Source: Geobacter sp. FeAm09 (lineage in GTDB: Bacteria > Desulfobacterota > Desulfuromonadia > Geobacterales > Pseudopelobacteraceae). Taken from it: DNA of 64,000 nt. The notes under the pieces were generated by a model. The model ran no database searches. It was not told where the DNA came from and was given only the letters and a program-made list of their open reading frames with translations. The DNA lies in NCBI RefSeq assembly GCF_008330225.1, contig NZ_CP042466.1, positions 3,342,001 to 3,406,000 on the forward strand, read 5' to 3'. Shown piece after piece: positions 9,558 through 17,290 of this stretch (positions are counted from its first letter, which is position 1; each line of letters opens with the position of its first letter). The position numbers and the translations under genes are program-made.

Positions 9558-10283
9558 TCACTCTTCGCTTTTTCCGGTAACCATGATTGCCACGCCGCCC
9601 TTGGGGGCATTCCTGGCATTCGACTCGATCAGGATGACGTCTTTAAGGGCTCCCGGCTTGGAAGGGGTATATTCGATCTCCATACTTTGCGTTTTGCCGG
9701 CTGCGACAATGGCATCACCCTGCTTGGCGCCATCGAAATACATCGTCGAGCCGCCTTTCAGAAAAATTTTCTTGACGGCAAGCGGCAGTTCTCCGGTATT
9801 CGAGAGCGTCAGCTTCAGCTTCTTTGAAACCCCCTGCTTCATGCTGCCGACGTCCAGCTTGCGCGGCGATACCGTAAGTTTGGCACCGGGCGCTTCCTTC
9901 ACCGTGCCGGTCATGACCGCTTCTATCTGCTGCGGTTCGGGAATGTCCACGTCTATCGTCACGATTTTCTCAAACGGGCCTGGCGCCCCCTTCGTGGCAA
10001 ACGTCACCTTCAGCTCAGTTTTTTCTCCAGCCTTCAGTGTGTGCTTTCCAAGCACACTTTCCGTGCATGCTCAATTGGTTTTGACGCTGCTGACATGAAC
10101 ATCCCTGCCGCTGACGTTCTCGACCACAGCCGTCATGGTTGCCGGCACCCCCTCATCCACCAGGCCGCAATCATGCTGCTTCGGCTGGATGTGCAGCACG
10201 TCCGCAGCAAACACCGGGCTTGCCGCCGCCAGCGTGGTCAGGGCAAACAACAGGCAGCATGCCTTCTTCAAATAATCACCCAT
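9558..10283 (-). CDS. DUF1573-domain selenoprotein (Sec71, in-frame UGA)
   Basis: Read as 241 residues with UGA 10071-10073 as selenocysteine: VKTN-U-ACTESVLGKHTL. DUF1573 proteins usually have a C-G-C-T motif at this place, so U replaces the first Cys (U-A-C-T). The frame is continuous and both halves are recognisable DUF1573 / Ig-like sequence (second repeat KLTVSPRKLDVGSMKQGVSKKLKL). A signal peptide ends near PVFAADV. GGAGG lies 11 bases before ATG 10283, inside the end of the cytochrome gene, which stops 3 bases upstream. A perfect 8-bp SECIS-like hairpin follows the UGA. Probably a periplasmic redox or chaperone-like protein; the role is unknown. Confidence 0.85.
10039..10057 (-). promoter_or_regulatory. 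Bacterial SECIS-like hairpin in the DUF1573 gene
   Basis: GTGTGCTT (10057-10050) and AAGCACAC (10046-10039) pair perfectly around the loop GGA, whose first base lies 21 bases after the UGA. Size, spacing and a loop opening with GG match the element in the next gene. Confidence 0.75.
10071..10073 (-). other. Selenocysteine UGA codon of the DUF1573 protein
   Basis: In-frame TGA aligned with the conserved first cysteine of the DUF1573 C-x-C-T motif, with continuous family sequence on both sides. Confidence 0.82.
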
Positions 10284-10286
10284 GCT

Positions 10287-10766
10287 CTACTTGCCTCCTT
10301 TCTTGGCTGCTCCATGTACCAGCAGCTTTTTGTTGTGAAAATCAAACTTTGGGTCCTGCCCCTTTGTATGGCATTCCCGGCACGTATCCTCGCCGGGGCG
10401 GGCAACGAGGCCCTTTTTGCTGTCGGGATTGGCGGCGTGGGCTGCCGCGGCGCCGTGACAGACTTCGCACTGGACGCCGGCAAGGTGGGGAGTCAGTTCC
10501 CCATCCATAAAGCCGCCCTCTTTTTCAAAACCGGTGACATGACACTTCAGGCAATGGCCGAGTGTCTCCTGATGCTTCTTTTGCAGCGTGGCAAAAGCCT
10601 TGGCGTGGCGCGTCGTCTTCCAACCGGCCACAAGTTCTTCATGGCAACCGGCACAGGTTTCCACGCCGGCATATTCGTCTGCTGCAGGCTGCGAATAACC
10701 CGATTGTGCATGAACCGCCATTGCCAGCAGGAATGCCGCCGTCAAACATGCTGCTCTCTTGACCAT
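10287..10766 (-). CDS. Periplasmic tetrahaem cytochrome c (c554-like)
   Basis: 159 residues from ATG 10766, chosen because GGAG lies 13 bases upstream and the signal peptide (VKRAACLTAAFLLAMAVHAQ) follows directly. Four CxxCH haem sites are visible: CAGCH, CLKCH, CEVCH, CRECH. Spacing and length fit small cytochromes of the c554/multihaem type. It would carry electrons in the periplasm. It stands between the rhodanese gene (34 bases) and the DUF1573 selenoprotein gene (3 bases), so electron delivery to the seleno/rhodanese proteins is a reasonable inference. Confidence 0.9.
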   Translation of the reverse strand: MVKRAACLTAAFLLAMAVHAQSGYSQPAADEYAGVETCAGCHEELVAGWKTTRHAKAFATLQKKHQETLGHCLKCHVTGFEKEGGFMDGELTPHLAGVQCEVCHGAAAAHAANPDSKKGLVARPGEDTCRECHTKGQDPKFDFHNKKLLVHGAAKKGGK

Positions 10767-10800
10767 AACGTTAATGCTCCTTATTCGAGTGGGTACCTGG

Positions 10801-11226
10801 CTACTTTCCGCCTTCAAGCGGATAGCCCAATTTTTTCCAGCCCCTGATGGCGGGGTTGAGCAGTATCTTTACATCGGGAAACCCCAGACCGAGCAGCTGG
10901 AAAGCCAAGTCAGAACTGTCGGTTTCCCCCGGCCCGCAGTCACAGTAAGTGACTACCAGTTTATCCTTCGGTATTTCACTCACATCAGAATCCGTTAGAT
11001 CTGCCTTCCAAGGAAATGAGATGGCTCCTTTAATATGACCGGCGTCATAAATGGATTTGAGCTGAGCATCCAGAATGACAACGTCTACCTTTTTGTCGAT
11101 CAGGGTTTTCAACTCATCAATGGTGATCCGTGGTATGTCGGGATGCCCCGCAAACGCCACCGGCACACCGAGCGCGCAAAGCAGCCCGAAAACCACTAAC
11201 AACACAGTTACCAACCTCCGCTTCAT
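10801..11226 (-). CDS. Periplasmic single-domain rhodanese
   Basis: 141 residues from ATG 11226, with GGGAGG 9 bases upstream; a longer frame exists but lacks a ribosome site. Signal peptide MKRRLVTVLLVVFGLLCALGV... ends near AFAGHP. The rhodanese domain covers residues 25-135 (VDVVILDAQLKSIYDAGHIKGA). Its active loop YCDCGPGETD has two cysteines rather than the usual single C-x4-R loop. Rhodaneses carry sulfane sulfur, and can carry selenium as a perselenide, on this Cys. First gene of operon B behind a -24/-12 promoter. Confidence 0.9.
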   Translation of the reverse strand: MKRRLVTVLLVVFGLLCALGVPVAFAGHPDIPRITIDELKTLIDKKVDVVILDAQLKSIYDAGHIKGAISFPWKADLTDSDVSEIPKDKLVVTYCDCGPGETDSSDLAFQLLGLGFPDVKILLNPAIRGWKKLGYPLEGGK

Positions 11227-11304
11227 TTGACGATCCTCCCCTACGATTTGTTTGTGGGAACCACTGGGCGAAATGCTCCCGCCCAAGCCCCATGCCGGTA
11301 GTTC

Positions 11305-11320
11305 AGCAATTCCGGTGCCA
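11305..11320 (-). promoter_or_regulatory. Sigma-54 (-24/-12) promoter of operon B
   Basis: On the minus strand TGGCACCGGAATTGCT: the TGGCAC and TTGCT elements with the invariant 10 bases between GG and GC. Transcription would start near 11293, about 65 bases before ATG 11226. Confidence 0.8.
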
Positions 11321-11384
11321 GCCGCACGAATGGCGCAACAACGTATAATCACACTACTTTGCAAATTTGAACGGCCCGGGAGTT

Positions 11385-11401
11385 CATAACCAATTTCATG
11401 G
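11385..11401. promoter_or_regulatory. Candidate enhancer-binding site (CATAACC motif, copy 2)
   Basis: CATAACCAATTTCATGG, sharing CATAACCA-N5-ATGG with copy 1, and 65 bases upstream of the -24 element. A related palindrome (ATAAC-N4-GTTAT) follows at 11405-11418. Confidence 0.45.
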
Positions 11402-11689
11402 AGGCATAACTGCGGTTATCGTCGAGACAGGAGCTCCGGACTTCGTTATGTGCGGAGCCCCGAAATGAGGCGAGGGAGAGAATGGGGGTCAAGGCATTAT
11501 CGGCACGGCAGGTGACGATGTTGTGTAATCGAAGGAGTTTTTCAAGAGAACCAGGCGCGCCGTGGGCACGGCAACGGCAGCGCGCCGGAGCGGGCCGTGG
11601 CCGCGGTCGACACGCGAGGCGGCCAGGGCTGGGTTATGCTTTTCTCGGCATCTGAACGGCATCGTAAAGGCAAGCCCCGGCACCTCGCT

Positions 11690-12265
11690 TTAGATGCGCA
11701 GCACCGGCCTTGCCGAGAGGAGAGTTTCCGCGATCATAAGCATGTTGGTAGTGCTGCCCGCTTTCAGTTTGTCCTTGAGCCTGAAAAAATCCAGACAAAG
11801 GCCGCAGGAGAGGACTTCTACGCCCATACCCGCCAGTTTTTCCAAGGCCTCCAGCACCTCTGACCCTTCAGTGGTGAGCAGCACGCCGGTGTTGACAAAA
11901 AACATCTGGGAGGGGAGGTTGTCCAGCTCAAGCAGGGTGTGAATAAAATTCCGCATCAGCAATCGCCCCAACTCCTCAGGGCCGTCTCCCAGGCGATCGG
12001 ATGTGATCAGCAGTATACGTTCGCTGTCGGCAAGGTTTCCGAACGGCCTCTGACTTTGCCCACTGGCGTGAATGGTCAGCGCCCACGCATCATCGGCGCG
12101 CTCCTCATGGATCTGGCATCCCCGATTATGGGCAAAACGGGTGACATTTTCGCGTGGAGCACCGTCATCCAGCACAACCCGCAGCTCCGTCAGCGTCTCC
12201 AGGGCCTTCTTGACCTTAATGACCGGGGCAGGACAGGCCAGATTCCTGCAATCAATGGTAATCAT
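11690..12265 (-). CDS. yedF: Selenium metabolism protein YedF
   Basis: 191 residues from ATG 12265, which overlaps the DUF3343 stop codon (ATGA). The N-terminal TusA/SirA-like domain has the persulfide or perselenide motif (IDCRNLACPAPVIKVKKAL, CPxP near residue 10). The C-terminal DsrE-like domain (about 95-191) has conserved cysteines in SCGLCLDFF. This architecture defines the YedF family found in selenium-using bacteria. It is thought to move selenium or sulfur between carriers, though its reaction is not settled. Its place beside DUF3343, rhodaneses and two selenoproteins supports a selenium-handling role here. Confidence 0.92.
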   Translation of the reverse strand: MITIDCRNLACPAPVIKVKKALETLTELRVVLDDGAPRENVTRFAHNRGCQIHEERADDAWALTIHASGQSQRPFGNLADSERILLITSDRLGDGPEELGRLLMRNFIHTLLELDNLPSQMFFVNTGVLLTTEGSEVLEALEKLAGMGVEVLSCGLCLDFFRLKDKLKAGSTTNMLMIAETLLSARPVLRI

Positions 12266-12564
12266 GCACCAACTCCTCGCGTGCCATGGTTGATAATGCC
12301 CGCTTCGCACTCATAGACCGTAACAAAACGGCCGCCCCTGAACTCGCTCGCAAAGGCCGGCAAGAGCTTTTCCTGCCGCAGGACCTGCATTACCTGCTCC
12401 GTGGCATCGGCTCCGAAACGCAAGGCCAGCCCACAATCAGTCTGAAGCTGGCGAGGGGCCGGGACAAGCAGAATCGTCAGGCCGAGGGCCTTGAGAATGC
12501 CCTCGGCCTTCATTACGCGGTGACTGGAATTGAACACCGCCAACACATGTCCTTCTCGTACCAT
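12262..12564 (-). CDS. DUF3343 putative Se/S carrier-like protein
   Basis: 100 residues, a full-length member of the small DUF3343 family (MVREGHVLAVFNSSHRVMKAEGILKAL). It has a conserved Cys in QTDCGLALRF and another near the C-terminus. Family members recur beside yedF and selenium genes and are regarded as Se/S carrier-like; no reaction is proven. The stop codon overlaps the yedF start by 4 bases, so the two are translationally coupled. The start has only a weak ribosome site. The gene lies 59 bases after the outer-membrane barrel gene. Confidence 0.88.
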   Translation of the reverse strand: MVREGHVLAVFNSSHRVMKAEGILKALGLTILLVPAPRQLQTDCGLALRFGADATEQVMQVLRQEKLLPAFASEFRGGRFVTVYECEAGIINHGTRGVGA

Positions 12565-12623
12565 GGGTCATTATCCGTTCGTAAGCTCCGGGTGAGGCAT
12601 ACCGCACCCGCGTCTGGCCCCCC

Positions 12624-13460
12624 CTAGGGGGTCTTGTAGTACACGGCCAGGCTGTAGTTGGTGCCGGCCGCGGTATTCTGTCCATAGATGTCGGGCCGGC
12701 AGCTCAACTCCAGCCCCCATGCGGGACCGATCTTGTAGCCGACAGCCACGTCCAGCTTGCCCAGGTCGAAGTTGTTGGTGGCGGTGGGATTACCGCTGCC
12801 ATCCAGCTTCCTGCCGTTGTCCATACTGTAGATGCCGTCAAGCTTCACCCGGCCGTAGACGCTTTTGGTGAAATCCAGCCCAAACTCGGCCAGGTAGCGC
12901 AACTCGTCGGCGGGACCGTCGGTGCGCCACCGGTAACCGAGTTCCACATTGGCGTATCCCGGAATGAACGGGTAGAGGGAACGGCCGTACAAAAAGCGCA
13001 GCTCGGCATCCACCTGGCCGTTGCCCAGCGGCAGGGGATCGCTCTTCCCGTAGGTGCCGGGAATCTTGACCAGCACCTGGGCGGAGACGATGCCGGCATG
13101 GCTTTCGTGCAGCTTGTACCGTGCCCCCAGATCGACATCGCCGATGCCGGCGGCGGTGGCCCGGGAATCATCGTTCTCGTTTTCCAGCCACTTGTAGGTG
13201 AGCGCATTGATGACCGTCAGGTCATCGGTCAGGCCGTATTCGGCATAGTTACTGATGTTGTTGTCCGTGAATTTCCCGTTGCCGGCGGTACCGGCGCGGT
13301 TGCCGCCACCATCGAACGTTTCATGGGCGTAGTAATAGTTATAGGAAAGCTTCTCGTAAAATGCCCCCCGTGGTTCGGTCCAGGCGCCGGCAAAAGCCGT
13401 GGCGGCCGAAACGGCAACAAGCAGCACCGGCATGATTGTCTTCAAATAGAGTTGATCCAC
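12624..13460 (-). CDS. Outer-membrane beta-barrel protein (ExtI-like position)
   Basis: 278 residues using GTG 13460, chosen because GGAGG lies 9 bases upstream and a signal peptide (LKTIMPVLLVAVSAATAFAGAW) follows. The mature part is built of alternating strands with aromatic girdles (FYEKLSYNYYYAHETF, ELGYRWRTDGP), as in transporter-type barrels of the phenol MetA-like class. It follows the rhodanese lipoprotein in the same operon. That pair resembles the Geobacter extH-extI arrangement, where the barrel is linked to selenite/tellurite traffic; this parallel is by layout only. Confidence 0.8.
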   Translation of the reverse strand: MDQLYLKTIMPVLLVAVSAATAFAGAWTEPRGAFYEKLSYNYYYAHETFDGGGNRAGTAGNGKFTDNNISNYAEYGLTDDLTVINALTYKWLENENDDSRATAAGIGDVDLGARYKLHESHAGIVSAQVLVKIPGTYGKSDPLPLGNGQVDAELRFLYGRSLYPFIPGYANVELGYRWRTDGPADELRYLAEFGLDFTKSVYGRVKLDGIYSMDNGRKLDGSGNPTATNNFDLGKLDVAVGYKIGPAWGLELSCRPDIYGQNTAAGTNYSLAVYYKTP

Positions 13461-13598
13461 ACATGACCTCCGCAAGCGATTCAATGCGCATGAAAAAAGG
13501 AAAACGCCCAACGCCTCATTCCCCGCCGGTTGAGGCGATTGCCAACCGGCGGGGATGGCGTCGGCAGAACGGGAACCGTACAACGTTCCGCCAAGCAT

Positions 13599-15533
13599 TT
13601 ATAAGGCCGTCAGCAACGACCATCCGGTGTCTATCGGCATGTTGGAATCATTGAACGGGGCATCCCGGTGAATCGTTCCGGTTGCAAGCTCATAGAAGGT
13701 ACTCCAGACATACCAGGAGTCGTAATTCTTGATATTGGGCCACCCCATCAGGTCCGCATAGAGGAAGCTCAGGGTCGAACGCCACCCGGTCCCGCAGTAG
13801 AAAATAACCGTCTTGTCGGCAGTGATGCCCTTGGCAGACCACATGTCGCGCACTTCGGTGTAACTGCGCAACGTCGAGTCGCTATCAAGATAATACCCGC
13901 TCGAACTGTCGGCATCGTAGCCCCACACCGCGCCGGGTATCCGGCCCTTGCGGGTCAGGTTCGCATCACTGTAGCCGGTAATCTCGCCCGTATACTCCTG
14001 GATGCCGCGGACATCAACAAGCACCTTTCCAGCGGCCAATGTCCCGTTTGAGCGGTAGTAATCGGCATACGTCTTGATTTCGGGGGTCAGCGCCTTGAGC
14101 CCGCTTTGCGGATTGATGGTAAAGCTTGCGGCCGTTGCGGAATGGGCGGCCGTCTCGGTTGCGCCGCCGTTTGCCGTCCAGTACCCCAACCCGCCGTTCA
14201 AGAACCTGACGTCGACTCCGGCATAGCGAAGCGCCCAGTAGACACGGGTCACGGCAATGGCGTCAGCGCCATAGACGATGACGGTCGTCGTATTGCTCAC
14301 CCCCATGGCGGCAAGCCGCGCTTCAAGCAGGCTGTCCGGCACCAGGTCCCACACGATTTCGTTGGCGTCGGTAACCGGGAAGGCTGCTGTAAGGTCGAGG
14401 TAATTGCGGGCCTCCACATTGTTCGTATTGAAATGGATGGCGCCCGGGATATGGCCGGCACTGTATGCGGCTGAAGTTGTCCCCCAACTGCATTCGAATA
14501 TCTGATAATTGTTCCCCGACGGGAATGTTGCCGGCGTACCGCCTGAAATGAGGGTCTGGACCCATCCCGGGTAAACCACCTGCTTGTAGTTTGCCGCATA
14601 CTCCATTGGCAGGTCGGGGCTTGTGGCCGCCCATTCCTTGATGGAGCCATCGTAGTTGGCACAGCGGGAATACCCCATGAGCCGCATCAGGAAATAGGCA
14701 TAGGCGCTCCGAATCCCGGAAGTGCAATGCGCAACGACTTCCTTGTCGCTTGTTATCCCCTTTGATTCGAACAGTGCCTTCAGGTTCTTGTAGTCGAGGG
14801 TGGAGCCATCCGTATTGTAGAACCTGGCATAGGGAATATTGACCGAACCGGTAATATGCCCCGGCCGCGCCTCTCCATAAAGCTGCCACCCCATGTATTC
14901 CTCATCGGTACGGGTATCAAGCACCACGAAATCACTATTGCCCAGACGATTCTCGATGTGTGTCTTCAGCGCCGAGATGTCGGTACGCAAGTTTGTCGCA
15001 GCGGTGAACGTGGCCGCGGCAAGCGTAACCGCCCCCGCCTGTACGGGCCGCTTATCCGCCGACCACGTGTCCCAGCCGCCGTTAAGAATATGGATATCGT
15101 CGCATCCCAGATAGTCCAGCATCCAGAAAATACGTCCCGCAGCACCCCAGGAATTGATGGTGTCATCGTAGATGACGATGGTTGCGTCCCGGCTGATGCC
15201 AGCCGCACCCAACTGCTGCTGCAAGGTAGCGAGCGGTTTCAACGCCATGGCGCTCCCGTCGCGGTAGTCCGCCCAGTTGAGGTTGATTGCTCCCGGGATA
15301 TGGGATGCGGCATACGTCGCCGCCGCCCTGGTATCGATGACAATCAGCTTCTTGGCACCCAGGCTGTTTTGCAGTGACGCTGCCGACACGAGGAGACCGG
15401 CGTTGGGATAATCGCTCATGGCCGCCGAGAGGGTCGGCACGGCGCTGACCTTACTACCTGAAGAGCTGCCGCACCCGCTGAGCAATACGGCACCAAGTAT
15501 CACGAGGACAAACATACCCCAAATCTGCTTCAT
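13599..15533 (-). CDS. Lipoprotein with four tandem rhodanese domains (ExtH-like)
   Basis: 644 residues from ATG 15533, with GGGAGG 9 bases upstream. Signal peptide ends in a lipobox (LLSGCGSSSG, lipid-modified Cys near 20). Four rhodanese domains follow. Domains 2 and 4 keep the active Cys (AHCTSGIRS, Cys near 267; FYCGTGWRS, Cys near 579). Domains 1 and 3 lack it (IYDDTINSWGA, VYGADAIAV). This is two inactive-active thiosulfate-sulfurtransferase pairs in one chain. It should sit on a membrane facing the periplasm or cell surface and bind sulfane sulfur or selenium. First gene of operon A behind a sigma-54-type promoter. Confidence 0.9.
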   Translation of the reverse strand: MKQIWGMFVLVILGAVLLSGCGSSSGSKVSAVPTLSAAMSDYPNAGLLVSAASLQNSLGAKKLIVIDTRAAATYAASHIPGAINLNWADYRDGSAMALKPLATLQQQLGAAGISRDATIVIYDDTINSWGAAGRIFWMLDYLGCDDIHILNGGWDTWSADKRPVQAGAVTLAAATFTAATNLRTDISALKTHIENRLGNSDFVVLDTRTDEEYMGWQLYGEARPGHITGSVNIPYARFYNTDGSTLDYKNLKALFESKGITSDKEVVAHCTSGIRSAYAYFLMRLMGYSRCANYDGSIKEWAATSPDLPMEYAANYKQVVYPGWVQTLISGGTPATFPSGNNYQIFECSWGTTSAAYSAGHIPGAIHFNTNNVEARNYLDLTAAFPVTDANEIVWDLVPDSLLEARLAAMGVSNTTTVIVYGADAIAVTRVYWALRYAGVDVRFLNGGLGYWTANGGATETAAHSATAASFTINPQSGLKALTPEIKTYADYYRSNGTLAAGKVLVDVRGIQEYTGEITGYSDANLTRKGRIPGAVWGYDADSSSGYYLDSDSTLRSYTEVRDMWSAKGITADKTVIFYCGTGWRSTLSFLYADLMGWPNIKNYDSWYVWSTFYELATGTIHRDAPFNDSNMPIDTGWSLLTAL

Positions 15534-15572
15534 TTTCCTGTTCCTCCCTTTCAATAAAAGCAAAGCATTTTT

Positions 15573-15588
15573 AGCAATTCAGATGCCA
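15573..15588 (-). promoter_or_regulatory. Sigma-54 (-24/-12) promoter of operon A
   Basis: Minus strand TGGCATCTGAATTGCT: GG and GC separated by 10 bases, with a perfect TTGCT -12 block. Transcription would start near 15561, giving a short leader to ATG 15533. Confidence 0.8.
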
Positions 15589-15743
15589 ATGGACGTTATA
15601 AGCAAATAACATGGCGATAGTACAGCCATATTCAAATATTTAATGCAATTTGAGTTTACTATTTATTATTAAAATACCTTTGGCAATATTACGACTTAAC
15701 CGTTTCATTGCAGTGGCAGCCTTAACAAGACACAAAAAAATGC

Positions 15744-15760
15744 CATAACCGTAGCTATGG
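15744..15760. promoter_or_regulatory. Candidate enhancer-binding site (CATAACC motif, copy 3)
   Basis: CATAACCGTAGCTATGG, within the inverted repeat 15739-15747 / 15756-15764. It is about 155 bases upstream of the operon A promoter. The same stem could also act as a terminator, since an A-run and T-run flank it. Confidence 0.5.
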
Positions 15761-15879
15761 CATTATAACTTTTATCATTTGTACAATTTTGAACGATATT
15801 TTCGAATTACTCGGGAAAGATGATCAGGGAAGACATGGGGCGGGGGATACGGCGGCGATCACAGAGTCGCGTCGAGCAA

Positions 15880-15911
15880 AAGAGGCCACGAGCTGCTGCC
15901 GGTGGCCTCTT
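15880..15911 (-). terminator. Original terminator of tRNA-Ser, stranded by island insertion
   Basis: Perfect 10-bp stem (15880-15889 / 15902-15911) followed on the minus strand by TTTT. It lies 30 bases after the displaced tRNA 3' end at 15942, the position expected for the tRNA's own terminator before integration. Confidence 0.75.
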
Positions 15912-15941
15912 CTATAATATCGCAAAGATATTGATCAGTTA

Positions 15942-15962
15942 TGGCGGAAAGGGTGAGATTCG
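15942..15962 (-). repeat. Island attachment site, distal end (displaced tRNA-Ser 3' end)
   Basis: Matches 47325-47345 at 19 of 21 bases in the same orientation. On the minus strand it reads as the end of a tRNA-Ser T-arm, acceptor stem, discriminator G and CCA. The two differing bases fall in the acceptor stem and still pair with the 5' strand through a different G-U wobble. Confidence 0.8.
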
Positions 15963-16089
15963 CTCTCCCAATCAATTTATCGCATGATATCAGGGTATTA
16001 CAACCCTGCCATATTTGTCTGTGGTTTATTTTGTGGCTTAATCTGTGGTTAAGCCAAATCACACGGAAAAACTGAGAATCAAATAACAC

Positions 16090-16651
16090 ATAATCTGGAC
16101 AAAATCAAAGAATAGTGTTACCCGCAGGGCCTTTTCTCCCTTTTTCCCCTCTCCCACCCATCCATCTCAGGCGTCAGTTTTCACAGAATTGACGCCTGGA
16201 CACCGCTGCTCCCCTCAACCTTCAAAATCCCCACAAAGCTAGATCAGTAGTGCATTTACAGTAATGGCAAATGCGTTTAAAAATATCCTTTTGTCAAAAA
16301 TTTGGCAACTAGTGTCAAAATTTTATCTATTTGTTGGAATATAGTGCTACTAGTCTTGAGTAACATATTTACTTGTTTTTGTCAAAAGTAAAATGGTTTT
16401 AAGCAACAATGTAGATACGAATTTTTTTACTGTGGACAAAAAGCAATTAATGCGATATCTCCCGCCATTTTCAACCTTACAACATATTGAAAAACAACTA
16501 TTGCATTCTGTGGGGTGATAACACAATTCCGTTAATTTGTCCACAAATAGCTGTTTTTATTAGAAAAAAGTGCTTGAAATTCGTTTTTTGTGGTGATAAA
16601 CGACAAATATGGGTTGCTGAGGTTAATCTAGAGTAATGGAGGGTATATTCG
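16090..16651. other. AT-rich control region at the island end
   Basis: About 560 bases with no convincing gene. It has repeated TTTTGTCAAAA-like boxes near 16290, 16313 and 16377, and two copies of a TGTGG(G)GTGATAA-like box near 16510 and 16589. These could be operator sites for the gene that follows. Confidence 0.4.
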
Positions 16652-17290
16652 ATGGCTACTACTACAGCACGGTATGAACGGGATGAGAAGATAGTAAAAA
16701 TGGACCGATTGTCTCGCCTAGTGGCGGACAAGTGCTTTGGCGGCCTGCCGGCGATGGATCGCGAGGATCTCGCCGCCGCCGCCAGAGACCAGGCGGTGCG
16801 GGCTTGGGACCGCGCGGGGAGATGGAGGAATGGAAATATCAATTTTAGTTATATGCGACGGTTTGTTGGCGGGGAGGCGTACCGGTACCACAAGCGCGGC
16901 GTGATAATTACCCCCCAGCCGCTGCCGGTACAGATTGGTTTCTCGATCCTGAAAAAGAAAAAGGAGGACGACCATAAATTGAACGACCGCGACATCGACA
17001 CCCCCAACATCGACACCAACATCGACACCCCCAACATCGACACCCCCGATGCGCGGCTCCGGCGCGAGCAGCGGGAGAGGCTGGCAGAGCTGGTCGAGAT
17101 AGCAAACCACCCGCGCACCAGCGACAACCCTAAGTTGGCAGTGATGGCCAAGACGATTGAGTTGGTTATGAGCGGCGAGGCCGCCGGGGTCCGCGAGGCC
17201 GCCGCCCTACTCGGATACAGCGAGCAGCGTCTCGGCCAGATCCTGCGGCAGGCCGGGGAAATCTGCACGACTTATATGGGGTATCCGTAA
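16652..17290 (+). CDS. Sigma-factor-like regulatory protein
   Basis: 212 residues. The N-terminal part (about 15-85: MDRLSRLVADKCFGGLPAMDREDLAAAARDQ..., then YMRRFVGGEAYRYHKR) resembles region 2 of sigma-70 proteins. The C-terminal 60 residues hold a helix-turn-helix of region-4 type (REAAALLGYSEQRLGQILRQAG). The middle has a low-complexity linker of repeated DTPNID units, matching short tandem repeats at 16994-17046. I infer an island-encoded sigma or sigma-like activator. It is the natural candidate reader of the six repeated island promoters. The stop codon lies inside the end of an inserted mini-element that changed the last residues from TTYM to TTYMGYP. Confidence 0.55.
   Translation: MATTTARYERDEKIVKMDRLSRLVADKCFGGLPAMDREDLAAAARDQAVRAWDRAGRWRNGNINFSYMRRFVGGEAYRYHKRGVIITPQPLPVQIGFSILKKKKEDDHKLNDRDIDTPNIDTNIDTPNIDTPDARLRREQRERLAELVEIANHPRTSDNPKLAVMAKTIELVMSGEAAGVREAAALLGYSEQRLGQILRQAGEICTTYMGYP

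Larger units (their letters stand above)
11227..11689. other. Intergenic control region between YedF and the rhodanese operon
   Basis: About 460 bases holding a sigma-54-type promoter, a CATAACC motif and a GC hairpin near 11429-11458 that may end operon A. I looked for a tRNA-Sec gene here and saw none. The 64-residue open frame inside it has no support. Confidence 0.6.

Noticed and set aside
11489-11683. 64-residue minus-strand frame and a possible tRNA-Sec gene between the operons
   Set aside because: No ribosome site for the frame, and no tRNA-like T-arm or CCA end in the region.
15859-16089. 76-residue minus-strand frame across the attachment site
   Set aside because: It spans the displaced tRNA end and terminator, so it is an accident of the insertion.
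16350-16842. Minus-strand frames near the island end
   Set aside because: AT-rich, without ribosome sites; the second one overlaps the sigma-like gene antisense.
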